From Liolophura sinensis (taxonomy: Eukaryota > Mollusca > Polyplacophora > Chitonida > Chitonidae), in contig NC_088300.1 of assembly GCF_032854445.1 (NCBI RefSeq), forward strand, positions 38,096,458 to 38,160,457: DNA of 64,000 nt, given 5' to 3'. Within the stretch, counting starts at the first letter, position 1. Every line of letters starts with the position of its first letter. The translations under genes were made by a program, and so were the position numbers. This document shows positions 1 to 11,426 of this stretch, piece after piece. The notes below the pieces were generated by a model. That model was not told the DNA's origin. It searched no databases and was given only the letters and a program-made list of their open reading frames with translations.

Positions 1-3000
1 ACAATACATTTTCCAAAGCGTTCGTTTCTGTGGACTGGCTAAAAGATCTGCATTTAAATGTGGCTCATGTGTGTAAGCGATCAAACAGACTTCGTCACGG
101 CCCAAAGGAATTCGCCGCGGTCCAGATGATTTCTCTTCCTGAGGCAGTTGTTGGGTCCAGGATTAGTTGTTGTAATTTAACGCTCATAATCCTTCTCATA
201 GATATTTTGATACTATAACCACAACGGTTCTTGTTAAAGGTTATCCTCGGGGAATTTTGATGTATCATCGGCGAATTTGGCTGCATCATGGGGGCCAGCT
301 ATAAAAGCAAATATACAGCCACATATAAAGTCTAGCCATTTTGAGAACATACCAAGGCTATTCTCATAACGAGAAAGACAGCGGTCAGATGTGCGAATGA
401 GATATTGCCTGGAAAATATATCTAGGACCCATTTCATAAAAGTTTAAAGGCTAAGCTTAGCCGACTAGCCATCTTGTCTTACTCGTTTCACAAAGAAAAT
501 ATTTGGCTCTCGGCCAAAAACTTCTTGTCGTATCTTTAGAATGTTAGCTCAAAATCGCTAGCCAGCTTCGTTGTACATTGTGATTTAATATATTTATATT
601 TTGGATATAATTTATAATATATAATGTGAGAGTTATTGCCTTTTGTCATTTTGGAGAAATTATCACCTTTCAGTTATTCATACAATGTAATTTAATATAT
701 TTATATTTTGGATATAATTTAACAATTATCAGCACTGATTCAGCCATTAGACAGGCGCAGAGCGGCCACATAGCTATGGTAAGCCTGCTGAGATTTAGAG
801 AGTTTTACTTTTGTGAAGTGGCCTTTTCAGTTTTTTCGTAGCCTACTTACTGTAGCCAGCTAAATACCACTTAGCCTACTATAACAGACCTTAGACGGCT
901 ACATAAGTTTTGTGAATGGGGCCCCTGTGCTATAATTGTCGAACGCAGCAAGATACCCAATCTATATTTTTAGTAATATAAGATCTACGAGAGGTAATTG
1001 TTTCGGTTGGGAACAATGTTACTGATCTCTAAAGATTTGAACGGCCTGCCAGTGTCCGGTTGTCATTTGACAGTTACTGCAGTAATATTAGAATAAATCC
1101 AACTGATCAGTCATCATTTTCAGTTTCAAATTGCACTGAGCGTTTAAAGAGGCTATGCGGGAGATTTTTGGCAAGAACGGAGAGCCAAACCCAACGGAAT
1201 GCTTTCTATTAGTTTAGAACGAAAGATAGAGTAGCTATAAATACTTACCTTTCACAAAATATTAGGGTGTCATTGTAACCTCTTAAAACTGTGTTAATTC
1301 TATAAAAAGTACGAATCTGACGTTAACTGAAAGGCAATAATTTAAGCTGTTCTTGTTATATACAGAAAGTTTGATTACATGATTAGCGAACATGGATTTT
1401 TTTTTGAGAAAAAATCTCCGGGTCTCAAAAGGCCTCTTTAACACTGCACACACTTCGGCATTTCGTTCACACACTGTCGAAAGCCCAGAATCTGTATGGC
1501 ACTGGCTGTAAGGATGTAGGTTACACGAGCGCTTTGATCTTCCTTACTATTTATGTATTGAAAGACCCGGTACGGTAAGCGGAGAATCGGCCCCAGAAAG
1601 GTACGATAAGAAAGTACAACTTTCAAAATTCCAGCACAATTCTGTAAATTTCCAAATCAGAAGTACAAAACTTGGTCGATGGTTGCTTATTAATAACTCG
1701 CCCAAAATACACTCTCGATCAAAAACGCCAATTTTGGGTTCAAACAAAGGAATGTGTCTTTGATTTACAGTATGAAGATCAACATTAACCAGTTTCATGT
1801 TTGTATTACTACGTGCTGTCAAAGTGTTGTTCTGGTTAACGTTTGTCTTCATATGTAATTTTTTTTTTTGGGCAACACACTTTTGTGTGAGTAAAGATAA
1901 AGGCCGTCTTGAATTAAATAAGAGTTATCATTAATTAAAGTGGATAATTATTAAGCCATGGTATTACGTAACGTCTGACAACTATATCATACGTGAATCT
2001 TGGATGACAGCATTTGTGGTCCTCTAGATATCTTTAACATTAACATAGCGTAGCGGAAATATAAGGCTGAACATTTGTTATACATGTACTTAATTCATTG
2101 GTGCATAACTACGTGATCAAGAATTTTTCAGAAAAGTTACATTTGTGGTGCACTTATTTTTCCCACTCTTCAGTGTCTAATGCCAAAAAAAATAAAGGAT
2201 ATTTCAGTGTGAGAATCATAGCTATATTCAGTTTCTCTTCTTGAGGTGCACAGTGTCTTGCACTTGGGCCAATTCCCCGCCTTCCCATACCAGTTCTTTC
2301 AGTCAGCTTCAGCAGAAAACTATATATCCCTTAGGTACCTTGCCATACCACCACATGCAGCTTGCGCTTTTCTCTACGACATATGAAAAATCTCTTCTTT
2401 TTTTTGCAGTTATATCCAAACCGACAAAATTTGGAGTGAGGATAGATATCTTTGCTATTGACCTAACTTGGATTTCCTGCCTATTTTATGGAAAAATTGA
2501 AAGATGTCGCGTTAATGTTAGTGTCTCATATACTTTATACATGTACATGTATCACTCACTGAGACGAGTCTTGCTCTCTTTCCTTGAATGGAGGCCCTAT
2601 TAAATCTGACCATAACTATATATGCAAGTAGCTTAACTGCCTTTTCATTGTGCGAATAAATATACCTATTCCCGGGCCAGGGAGTTAAGGGGATAGACAC
2701 TATTTTACGTTACAGGCGCCTGGCATTTGTCTGTTGAGAGCTGAGCGGTATTTGTGACGCACTCAGAGGGATCTGTCCACGGACAACTACCATGGGAAAA
2801 GTAGGTACTTTAACGCTGATTATATACCATCGTTAATATAGGGCATAAATCACTTACTGCTTAATTCCGTGTAAATCGAGTGCTAGAAACATATACATTA
2901 CAAACCAAACATCGCCTTTTATGGATTGTGAAAACTTTTCCGCCTTCCTTCATTTTTATTTTAATTTTTTTTTTATTTATTTGATTGTTGTCAATATTCA

Positions 3001-3081
3001 AGAATTTTCTACTTCCACGATTGTTTTTTTTTACATGTATGTTAATTTGAAAGGTATAATAGCATATAGGCTGTGTCATCA
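1..3081. other. AT-rich region without a supported gene
   Basis: Only short chance reading frames are seen. One direct repeat is visible: about 45 bases at 573-619 recur at 682-727 with few differences. No protein family was recognised on either strand. Confidence 0.5.
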
Positions 3082-3196
3082 AACAGTTCCCCCCGAGCCC
3101 GATTTCCTCCCACCATAACGCTGGCCGCAGTTATACAATTTAAATATTGCTGACTATACGGCGTAAGACACTACTCAAATAAATAAATAAATCTCA
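3082..3196 (+). repeat. tRNA-derived SINE (family A), 3' part
   Basis: Degraded 3' end of the common SINE of this window: the CCCGATTTCCTCCCACCATAA block, a divergent TATACGGCGTAAGACACTA block and an AAATAAATAAATAAAT tail. Confidence 0.75.
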
Positions 3197-5650
3197 TTGC
3201 ATAAATGAACGTTTCAAATTTTACGTCAACAAATTCGATAACTCCTTTGTTGCAATATTCTTGTCACGCTGTATACGAGAGGCCATTCATCTAGCAGTTC
3301 ACTAGTCAAGGCTTTTTACTACTTAAACAAGGTACTGAGCCCTGTGAAAACATTGCAATGATTGTACAGCTTTAGCACACAATATATCATCATGTGAACA
3401 AACAGTAAAACTACAAAAATCTTCACAACCTTATTTGTGTGAGTACACAACTGGGATAGTAGCACAGGTGTAGCTGGACACACTGTTATGTAAATAAACA
3501 AAAAAAAAACTACATTTTCCACAATCTTGTTTGTGTCAACATTGCATTGAAATTACAATATGAAGGTGCACATATTATCATATCAATGAACGTCGCTAAT
3601 ACAAAGGGGGTCTGCAATGCATGGCCAAAAACGTCTCCTTCCTGCAAAATCTAATGGTAAATAGATTTAGCGTGGGTTCATGGAAGTTGTTTGGTCATGG
3701 AATTGTCTGAAGTCAACAGCTGAGCAAGATCATATATACATTTATGTTTTACAAGAAAAGTATTAAAACCTGGCTTTTGTTGTGCAATCACTGACCTGCT
3801 TTATCGGGAATTGCGACATTACGACTAGAATGGAGTCGGTATATTTAAAGCAGATACTATCTCTTCGTTGACAGTCTTTTCGTGGCTAGATCAAACGATT
3901 CAAAGTATGCATTAGTCAATTAATGCATGTGAACTAATGAAGACTAACTGTGTGACATGCTTAGAATACAAATGAAACGTATCTATAGTTTGTCATCTTC
4001 AAAACAAGAAGATAACGCACAGCAGAGAGAAGATGTCCGCTGTTTGAACCCATTACCTGCGGCGCCCATTGTCCATAAAATGTGAACTACCCCTGTTTGC
4101 TATATATACATGCAGATAGATGCATGTGGATAACAGACAGGGTGGGCTAACTGGAGACATACCTTACAAAGGACAGGTTGTAAGTACGATTATTACCTGT
4201 ATTCAGTTGACATAAGGTGCAGCAGATGCCCTACTACGTGCATATTTCGAATCAGTCATTCTATTTGTTCAACTCAAAGTTTATACAAGAAAACGTGTTG
4301 ATGCTACACTATACAGCATAAAGTTCGGCTGGAAGTACGGGTTTAGTATGACCGCACAAAAAAAGAGAAAAAAATCCATGGTGAATAAACTATGACCTTT
4401 TGAGCACATTATACACTGTCCATAAATAATGAAGAAAATGACACAGTCGTCACTATGCATTATTAAATCTGATATTAACTTTCACTTACCTTTGCAGTGC
4501 ACTTTTAAGATATTATTGATCACTAAGGGTAAATATTTAAAAATGTAACCCTGTCAAATGAGTTACTATTGATAACGTTCTGATTCAGTACCCCGTGCTG
4601 TCTAGCATTCGATAAAAGCGGATAACATTGTATCAACTGGGAAATGATATTAGTATATCTCGCACCACTGGTCATCGCCTTCTTCAGCAAAATATACTTT
4701 ATATTAATATAAAATAGTACATGTTTATTTACTTGCTCAAGTGACTTCTTGAAACAGTCAGTCAGAACTCAAATGCTTCTAAAATCCAAATAAAGAAACG
4801 GGCCTTTCTGAACTTGAAAACCATACCATAATCTGGAATCATTATCATTGTACAAGTGTAATCATTCTTGAAAAGATTGTGTCATTATACTGGTATTTAT
4901 ATAACCACCAGTAACGCATCTGCGTAAGTCTCTTTACATATGAAAAGCATTTCAGAAGAAACGGTAAATTTAACATGCACCTTATATAGACATTGTATTT
5001 ATTTTAAATTCTCAAAATAACAACCTATATAAGTTCTTGGTATCTGTAGCTAACTTTGAAACCAATTTTTATTAATCTGCTGGTTAAAAAATGAAAAGGC
5101 AACAACAAAATTACTATTAATACATAAGACGGTTTTTAACAATTGAACTATCAGTGTTTTCTAAATCCCCTCTTATCCCTATGGATAACAACTGCAAGAC
5201 TCACTTCCGCAAGAATGTTGCATGTTTGACGATCCCCAAAGAATGATTTTTGTCGTCTGTTGTTTATATCTTGAGGCAGCCCGTATTGTCAAATTCAAGA
5301 CTTCGTACATGAAGGCTACATCTGTATAATATAGTATCTTATATAAAAATCAATTTTCGTGCCTAGGGATTACGTGAAAGCGCATGCGCATTCAACCATT
5401 CATATTTCAACTTGTCAACGGATGTAGTTCATAATTAATAGTTCGACCTGAACAGATTTATTATATTATTTTCTGAACACAGATGCCCTACTCTGGCCAG
5501 TGTTAGAAAGAAATTCTTTAATGGCACTTTACTTTGGTGAGCAGCACTGCATGATGCAGATCCAGTTGAGTGAGGTTTAAATATACTCATCTCAATTTCT
5601 ACCATATTCATTACTGTTCTGATGCAGCTTGACATAGAGTCCTTGCAAGA
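3197..5650. other. Intergenic stretch, nothing recognised
   Basis: AT-rich sequence with no long reading frame, no array and no repeat that recurs elsewhere in the window as far as I can see by eye. Confidence 0.4.
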
Positions 5651-5985
5651 ATGAGTGAGTAAGTGCGTGCTTGGGGTATTTAAACTATGACAACGAAGGA
5701 GTCCTCCGAGTGCACGTAATGTGCCCCCTTGTTCCTGGACGGATTTCCTCTGCTCTTTTATCCACTACTGCATCACTGAGCCGAAGGCAAGTGAGCCGAC
5801 CCATCCAAGCCATTATACTGATACGGGTCAACCATCGTTGCCCTATCCCCATAATGCTGAGCGCCAAGCGAGGAAATTACAACTTCCAATTTTAAAGTCT
5901 CAGGTGTGAGCCGACCCAGGATTGAACCTGGATCTATCGCACAAGAAGTGGACGTTCTAATAAATGAGCCATCGAGGCCGGTTTT
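5651..5985 (-). repeat. tRNA-derived SINE (family B)
   Basis: Same element as at 19285-19665 and, in the other orientation, 32003-32360. Shared blocks include CCATTATACTGATACGGGTC and a tRNA-like head at the right end with a box B-like motif. The left end (GAGTGAGTAAGTGCGTGCTT) is the element's 3' tail read in reverse. Confidence 0.75.
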
Positions 5986-6189
5986 CAAGAATGACCAGTG
6001 AAAACAAAGCAGAACGAACAGTATTGATTGTGCTATCATTAATTAACACAGGAGAGTCAAAGAGTTCTGTAAAAAAGTCTATTACACTGTTCACCATGAT
6101 GAAATTGGATCAGTTTTCTTTTTATCGCAAAACTGCACCCATCTGAGGATATACGACCGATACTGTTTGTATGAGTTCCCACTCCCCAG

Positions 6190-6525
6190 ATTTTGAGAAT
6201 AATGTCGGAATGCCTTTTTCAAACGCTTCGGCGACGGAGTGAATCCTGGATAGTCTGCAGGTACACATTTTCAGCGGCAGATGTCGTCGGTTGGTGCACT
6301 GTACCAGGCGCCGTATGTCGCGGCCCATCGGTAGTATTCGTGGGTGATCCACCAGAACTCCCAGGGCTGGGTGAACCATGGCTGTGTTACCCACAATGGG
6401 AAGAATAGAATGGCTTTTGCCCGGTTTGGGGTGATCTTTTGAAAAATACGCCCTATTACATACAGGAAAGATATAGCATTTAAACTGTCCCCAGTCAAGT
6501 GAGAATGCATCCACCGCATATGTTA
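6190..6525 (-). pseudogene. DIRS/Ngaro-like retroelement fragment (RT-RNase H C-terminus)
   Basis: Two overlapping minus-strand frames together read DAFSLDWGQF, then a frameshift, VIGRIFQKITPNRAKAILFF with PLWVTQPWF, then LVDHPRILP and CRLSRI. This order (DAFS-W, PP/L-IGR-LQKI, A-ILV-P-WPTQPWF, LLVDHP-LLP) is the usual end of the RT/RNase H polyprotein of DIRS-type elements. At least two frame breaks make it a dead fragment. No tyrosine recombinase was seen nearby. Confidence 0.68.
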
Positions 6526-7674
6526 GGGGGCCTGGTCTCCACGAGACAACGAGGCACCTGACAGCTCAATCGAGATGCAAAGAGATCAATGTTTGCACCC
6601 CAAATAATGATAAGATTTGCTTACAAATGACAGGTTATAGGTTCCATGCAGTGTCAATATTGTCTCCACTCAAAATCCGCTTGAACATTGTCAACACCTG
6701 AAATGTAAGCAACGGATATCCAAATAATTTCGGTGTAAAAACCAGCCCCACATTTGACTTACGCTTCAGTCACAAAGAGGTTTTGTACTACCCATATTAT
6801 TAATACATGAGACAGCAGTTCATAATCCGAACATGAATGTCCAATTTTCTACAAAATAGTTGTAAGCTCAGAAAGGCCGTTAAAGAGTTCGAGGTAATGT
6901 GTGTGATAAACCAGGAGCCCTCGGTTCTTTGCTCACTATACTAACCACCCCAGCCAGAGTCTGAAGCTTCACTAAGTAGAGTTATGTCTGGTTTCGTCTC
7001 CAAGATTGGTTTCACACTGTAATGTATATTGCCTATCCACCACTTCAGTTCCTCCACAATAATTTCAGACATTTTTCCCACACAGTTACAGTCTCTAGAA
7101 TTCTCTCTGAAGAATCTGTTTCTCTCAATCTCTGATGCCCAATGGTGTAATGGGGCGAGCTGGACTCCAGGCTCTAAGGCAACAATAAGCGCCCACCCAA
7201 AGCGAAGATACTTCCTAAAAATCCTTCCTCAGCGGAACTGAATCATATGCATCTTTTAAGTCTATGGACGCGAAAAGCAATTATGTGAAACCATTTGTAT
7301 GGCAGTTTTCAATGAGTCTGTTTTAAAATGGTGATAATTAATAGTTTTGTTCAAGAACTTTAATTTCAAAATAAGCCTATAACTGACATAATTGTTGAGC
7401 AGAATTTAAAATTCACCCTCTTCAGGTGTTGCTCTTTCAATCACATGTTTTTGCTTAAGTCATTTACTTCATTATCTGTCAGTGAAGTCTCCAACTCTCG
7501 GGACAACAGTTTGGTATGGCATATAGTCAAAGTCTAAAACAATACCCTGTGTGTTATGTAACACCCATTTGTCTGATTTTAGACATTTTAGCTCATTTCA
7601 GGTTTATTTATTACAGTAGCAAGTTAATTATGTCCGCTTACCCGTGGCATAACATCAGTTTTTACTGACTCGAT
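6526..7674. other. Intergenic stretch, nothing recognised
   Basis: No coding signal or array found. It lies between two possible pieces of a DIRS-like element and may itself be decayed element sequence. Confidence 0.35.
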
Positions 7675-7953
7675 TTGGCCTTCTGGTTTCTGCAAGATAG
7701 TGATCAAACGCTGATCCCATCTGATAGCAGATCAATGGATATAAAACTGCACGGAAGTCAGAACTTCGTGGCTAAAGGAATAACACCACTTCTGTGCTTG
7801 ATGGATAAGATGTTAGCGGTAATGAAGACTCATGGAAAAGATAAGCGGGCCTTAGATGTGAAGAGTTTTGCACTGCTTTCCCTCTCGATGTCATCTCCAT
7901 GCCATTTGTGTGTACGAATGGCGGAAGCAGCATGCTATGCTACAGTGAGGTAA
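7675..7953 (+). pseudogene. Possible gag-like fragment of a DIRS-type retroelement
   Basis: An open stretch of about 90 codons reads DIKLHGSQNFVAKGITPLLC, LMDKMLAVMKTHGK and ALLSLSM. This resembles the helical gag-like region upstream of DIRS-type RT genes (pattern LQ-VQN--VK---PL--LMD, then ALLG-AN). The key downstream RRELIKP-type motif is missing. It is the opposite orientation to the fragment at 6190, so it is a separate piece or another element. Low certainty. Confidence 0.35.
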
Positions 7954-7987
7954 AATCATAACTGTTTGTTTTGACCCGACATCCGCT

Positions 7988-8092
7988 TTACCAAGCCCGG
8001 CTTCCTCCCACCATAATGCTGGTCGCCGTCGTATAAGTGAAATATTCTTGAGTACGGTGTAAAACACCAATCAAATAAATAAATAAATAATA
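7988..8092 (+). repeat. SINE family A, 3' part
   Basis: CCCGGCTTCCTCCCACCATA, ATAAGTGAAATATTCTTGAG, AAAACACCAATCAAATAAAT and a short AAAT tail; nearly identical to the copies at 18690, 35287 and 62885. Confidence 0.85.
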
Positions 8093-9784
8093 CTACTAAT
8101 ATTTATAAATCATTGTAGAATCAAACAATAATACAGTTCATTATGTACATTAAACATAGTATTCTTAAATAATGTATAACAATACTTGGTTAATTATGCA
8201 CAAGCGTGGTCAAAATGGTCAAGACCTATGACCGATGGCTTCCATTCAGACCGGGTTGATACTTATAAATAAATAAAGATTGTTTAACATCTGACAAGGC
8301 CTGGTTTCCACTCTGAATCTAGTAAAATGGAAAAACTTTGAACGGTGATGTTAAAGAGAAAGAACATTGTCTATTATCACTATTCAGAGAAGGGACACAA
8401 TTTTGTTTGAGCAAAAATAACTTTTTGTCGTCTGCTTTGATCATGGCCAACGTAGGAAAAAAGGAAACGTTCTTTGTCTCGCACTAATAAAAAGAATGTG
8501 GTAAAATGGGAAAGTGTTATTCCGGAATTACGAAAAAAATCAAATGAGCATGGCGCAATATTTTTTGTTCCTATCGTGATGAAAAGGGCAGTTAAAATCT
8601 TTTGAAGAGTTTCCCCCAGGAAGATTGGATAAAGTTCCATGACACTTTTGCCTGGATTTGAGGCCTGAAAACAGGATGGGACTAGCCTACATAAACCTTT
8701 ATTCTTTGAATGTCTTCCTCATTTGTCACTGAGTTTTAAAAGGATACAATTTTCTTTCCTGATTACGTGTGGAATTCTAACTCTGTCCTGTAGTTGTTCG
8801 GTGATAGTGCTGGAGATAGTCAGGTCGGTTGTGGTGCATATCTGGATGGCCAGTGGGCCTTTTTCCCATGGTCAGAAGAGTGTCAAGGGACAAAGGTCAT
8901 GGTAAACATAATATTTTGGAACTTGTACTTGTCATTCTGGATTCTCTGGGAAAGACAGTTAACAAGCGGATAGTATTAAACGTAGACAAACAAGCGGTAG
9001 TTTCCATCATCTGGGACTAAAATCACAGATATCTGTTAGGTTAGTCCCAGCCATCATACACAAATAAACAAACATCAAAATCACGAAGAGGCATGGGTAT
9101 AATGAGAGCGTTTGTGTCGTACATCGTGGGGTGCAATGTTACCAATATGATAATGCATGTTTGTAGGGAAATAAATGTAAACAGTGGGAGAGATTCAGGT
9201 CTGTAGACCCGTCAGCCAAGACAGTACTGGACCATATCAGAGGAAGAGGAATACTTGATATTAGTGCAGGGACAATAATAGTAAAGTTACGCTATATATA
9301 CAATAAAACTAAACAATTAGGTAAAAGTGTATGCATTCAAATTAATCAACCTGGAGATTGTGTATAACCATTGTCATGAAACTGCGAATAGTTTCTTTAA
9401 ATAAGATACATGTAGAATTTTTAAATTAAACAACGGATTCGAACGGCCTTTGTCCACGCGTGTATACATTTATGCTGAAAACTCTTCAAGGAAAACTGCA
9501 CTTACTTCAAAGTTTCAATATGACGGGGTACGGAGGCATTAATTTAAACCTCTGCTTATCCATAAACAGTCGTTAAAGTTAGCCCATTTAGTGACCCCAA
9601 CATAGAGCATTGATATCTACTGTGTGTTGATCGAACAGTCGAACAGACAAAAGGGTTTAAAACAATCAGCTGAGATCAGATTACATTATTTCAGGCGTCA
9701 TTCAGGGCGTGGATTTCGTTCAATATTTTGTCCCGCTTAAACAATAACATAACTTGGTAATGTAAGCAAAATGTTCATATAATG
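8093..9784. other. Upstream region of the tryptophanase gene
   Basis: No coding exon is recognised. If the acceptor at 9804 is used, a non-coding first exon and promoter should lie here or further upstream. No TATA box could be assigned with confidence. Confidence 0.4.
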
Positions 9785-9804
9785 TTTTTAATTTACTTTT
9801 GTAG
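9785..9804 (+). promoter_or_regulatory. Predicted 3' splice site just upstream of the tryptophanase ATG
   Basis: A T-rich tract ends in TTTTGTAG at 9804, leaving only 12 bases before the ATG at 9817. This is a good animal acceptor and suggests a non-coding first exon upstream, in 8093-9780, spliced to the single coding exon. The donor cannot be picked with confidence. It is a prediction from consensus only. Confidence 0.55.
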
Positions 9805-9816
9805 CACGACAACGTT

Positions 9817-11235
9817 ATGGAACCCTTCAAAATCAAATCCGTAGAGCCACTTCCCCAGAATACTCGAACTGAACGACTGAAGATATTGAAAGACGCCGGT
9901 TACAATCTCTTTCTAATCCCCGCCAAAGACGTGATCATTGATCTGCTGACCGATTCAGGAACTGGTGCTATGAGTGCCAACCAATGGGCTGCCATGATGC
10001 ACGGAGATGAGAGCTACGCAGGCGCAAGAAGTTTTGAGCACTTCCGAGACACGATTCGTACCATTACGGGCTTTAATTATGTCCTTCCTATTCATCAGGG
10101 TCGGGCGGGTGAGAGAGTGGTCTGTCACGTGATCTGTGATAAGGATCATCTAGTTCTAAGCAATACGATGTTTGACACAACACGAGCTCATGTGGAGAGC
10201 ACAGGCGCAGTAGGCATCGACATGCCGGTGGAATTCACCAAGAATGCTCCATTCAATGGTGACCTGGATATCATCAAGCTGAAGAAATACCTGAAGAAAA
10301 ACCCGAATAAGGTGTCCCTAGTGATACTCACGGTGACAAACAACATGGGCGGTGGTCAGCCGGTGAGTATGCAGAATATCAAAGAGGTTTCTGAAGTCTG
10401 CCGAGAACACAACGTGAAGGTGTATATGGACGCCTGCAGGTTCGCAGAGAACAGCTGGTTCATCAAGACACAGGAATTGGGTTACAGTGAGAAGTCTCCC
10501 ATGGAAATCGCCAAGGAGATGTTCTCTTTCTTCGACGGCTGCATCATGTCTACAAAGAAAGACGGTATATGCAACAGTGGCGGGTTTATCGCTACTAACG
10601 ACCAGCAGATGTACACGCAGTTCTCTCACGAGGTGATCCTCAACGAAGGGTTCGTCACTTACGGCGGACTGACTGGCAGGGACATGGAAGCCGTGGCCGT
10701 CGGTCTAATGGAGGCTCTGGACGAAAATTATCTACGACACAGGATTGAGTCCATCAGGGCGTTTGGTGATATGCTCAAACAAAATTGTGTTTCTGTGTTA
10801 GAACCTGTGGGCGGGCATGCTGTATACCTGGACGCTGCCGAGATCTGTCCTCATATCAAGTTTAAGGAATTTCCAGGATGGGCCCTGAACTGTGTCCTGT
10901 ATTTGGAGGGTGGCATTCGGGCCTGTTCCCTTGGAAACGTTATGAACGGAGTTTTTCCAGACGGCACGGAGCGTCTGTGGACAAAGGAGCTGGTGAGACT
11001 GGCTGTTCCAAGGCGAACATATACCATGTCCCATTTCAAGTACGTGGTAGATGTCATCGGGCGAATTGCAGCCCACAGCCATCTTGTGTCGCCCATGAAG
11101 ATTGTCAAAGCTCCAAACGTTCTTCGTCATTTTACAGCAATTCTCTCTCCTATCGAGGATCATTTGTTCGAGGTGGAAAAGACAGGCACAAAAACTGGAC
11201 TAATCAAGGAACGCCCTTCATACGGGATTAAATGA
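9817..11235 (+). CDS. tnaA: Tryptophanase-like PLP lyase, intronless, bacterial type
   Basis: This 472-residue single-exon reading frame belongs to the beta-eliminating lyase family (tryptophanase / tyrosine phenol-lyase), PLP fold type I. Tryptophanase splits L-tryptophan into indole, pyruvate and ammonia. Visible family residues are: active-site Tyr67 (in GDESYAG), phosphate-binding Gln94-Gly95-Arg96 (HQGR), Asn176, Asp205 and Arg208 (YMDACRF), the Schiff-base lysine Lys248 (MSTKKD) and the carboxylate-binding Arg394 (VRLAVPRR). Overall wording resembles tyrosine phenol-lyase (e.g. FKIKSVE, GGLTGRDMEA). The substrate pocket, however, has Asp120 (FDTT) and His438 (VLRHFTA), as in tryptophanase, and Leu372 where tyrosine phenol-lyase has its phenol-binding Arg. 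Bacterial proteins end soon after the LRHFTA segment; this one runs about 30 residues further. The ATG has G at -3 and +4. It has no operon partners, and animal repeats lie on both sides. Family assignment is certain; indole production is inferred. Confidence 0.93.
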   Translation: MEPFKIKSVEPLPQNTRTERLKILKDAGYNLFLIPAKDVIIDLLTDSGTGAMSANQWAAMMHGDESYAGARSFEHFRDTIRTITGFNYVLPIHQGRAGERVVCHVICDKDHLVLSNTMFDTTRAHVESTGAVGIDMPVEFTKNAPFNGDLDIIKLKKYLKKNPNKVSLVILTVTNNMGGGQPVSMQNIKEVSEVCREHNVKVYMDACRFAENSWFIKTQELGYSEKSPMEIAKEMFSFFDGCIMSTKKDGICNSGGFIATNDQQMYTQFSHEVILNEGFVTYGGLTGRDMEAVAVGLMEALDENYLRHRIESIRAFGDMLKQNCVSVLEPVGGHAVYLDAAEICPHIKFKEFPGWALNCVLYLEGGIRACSLGNVMNGVFPDGTERLWTKELVRLAVPRRTYTMSHFKYVVDVIGRIAAHSHLVSPMKIVKAPNVLRHFTAILSPIEDHLFEVEKTGTKTGLIKERPSYGIK

Positions 11236-11420
11236 GGATGAGGTCCAGGTCCAGGTATATCGCTGTATGGGGAACACACAATACAATTAAGACGTACAGC
11301 ACAGAGAGAAAACCAAAGCAACGACAACAGTGTGTTTGCTGGCACGCAACCGGTGAAATACGGTCTCTTGCCGATTTATCTCAGATAGAGTTTTATTCTA
11401 ACTGTTCATGTAAACGCATA

Positions 11421-11426
11421 AATAAA
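11421..11426 (+). promoter_or_regulatory. Candidate poly(A) signal of the tryptophanase gene
   Basis: AATAAA lies 186 bases after the TGA stop. It is the first canonical signal downstream on the coding strand; a further AATAAA lies near 11653. This is compatible with a eukaryotic mRNA end but unproven. Confidence 0.45.

Noticed and set aside
2241-2603. 120-codon frame
   Set aside because: Low-complexity, no conserved motif or splice context; likely chance.
10318-11163. Frames of 100-120 codons overlapping the tryptophanase gene
   Set aside because: Shadows of the real gene on other frames.
9817-11235. Bacterial contamination as source of the tryptophanase gene
   Set aside because: The flanks within 2-3 kb carry the same SINEs as the rest of the window, there are no bacterial neighbours, and an animal-type acceptor precedes the ATG. 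A chimeric join cannot be fully excluded without reads.
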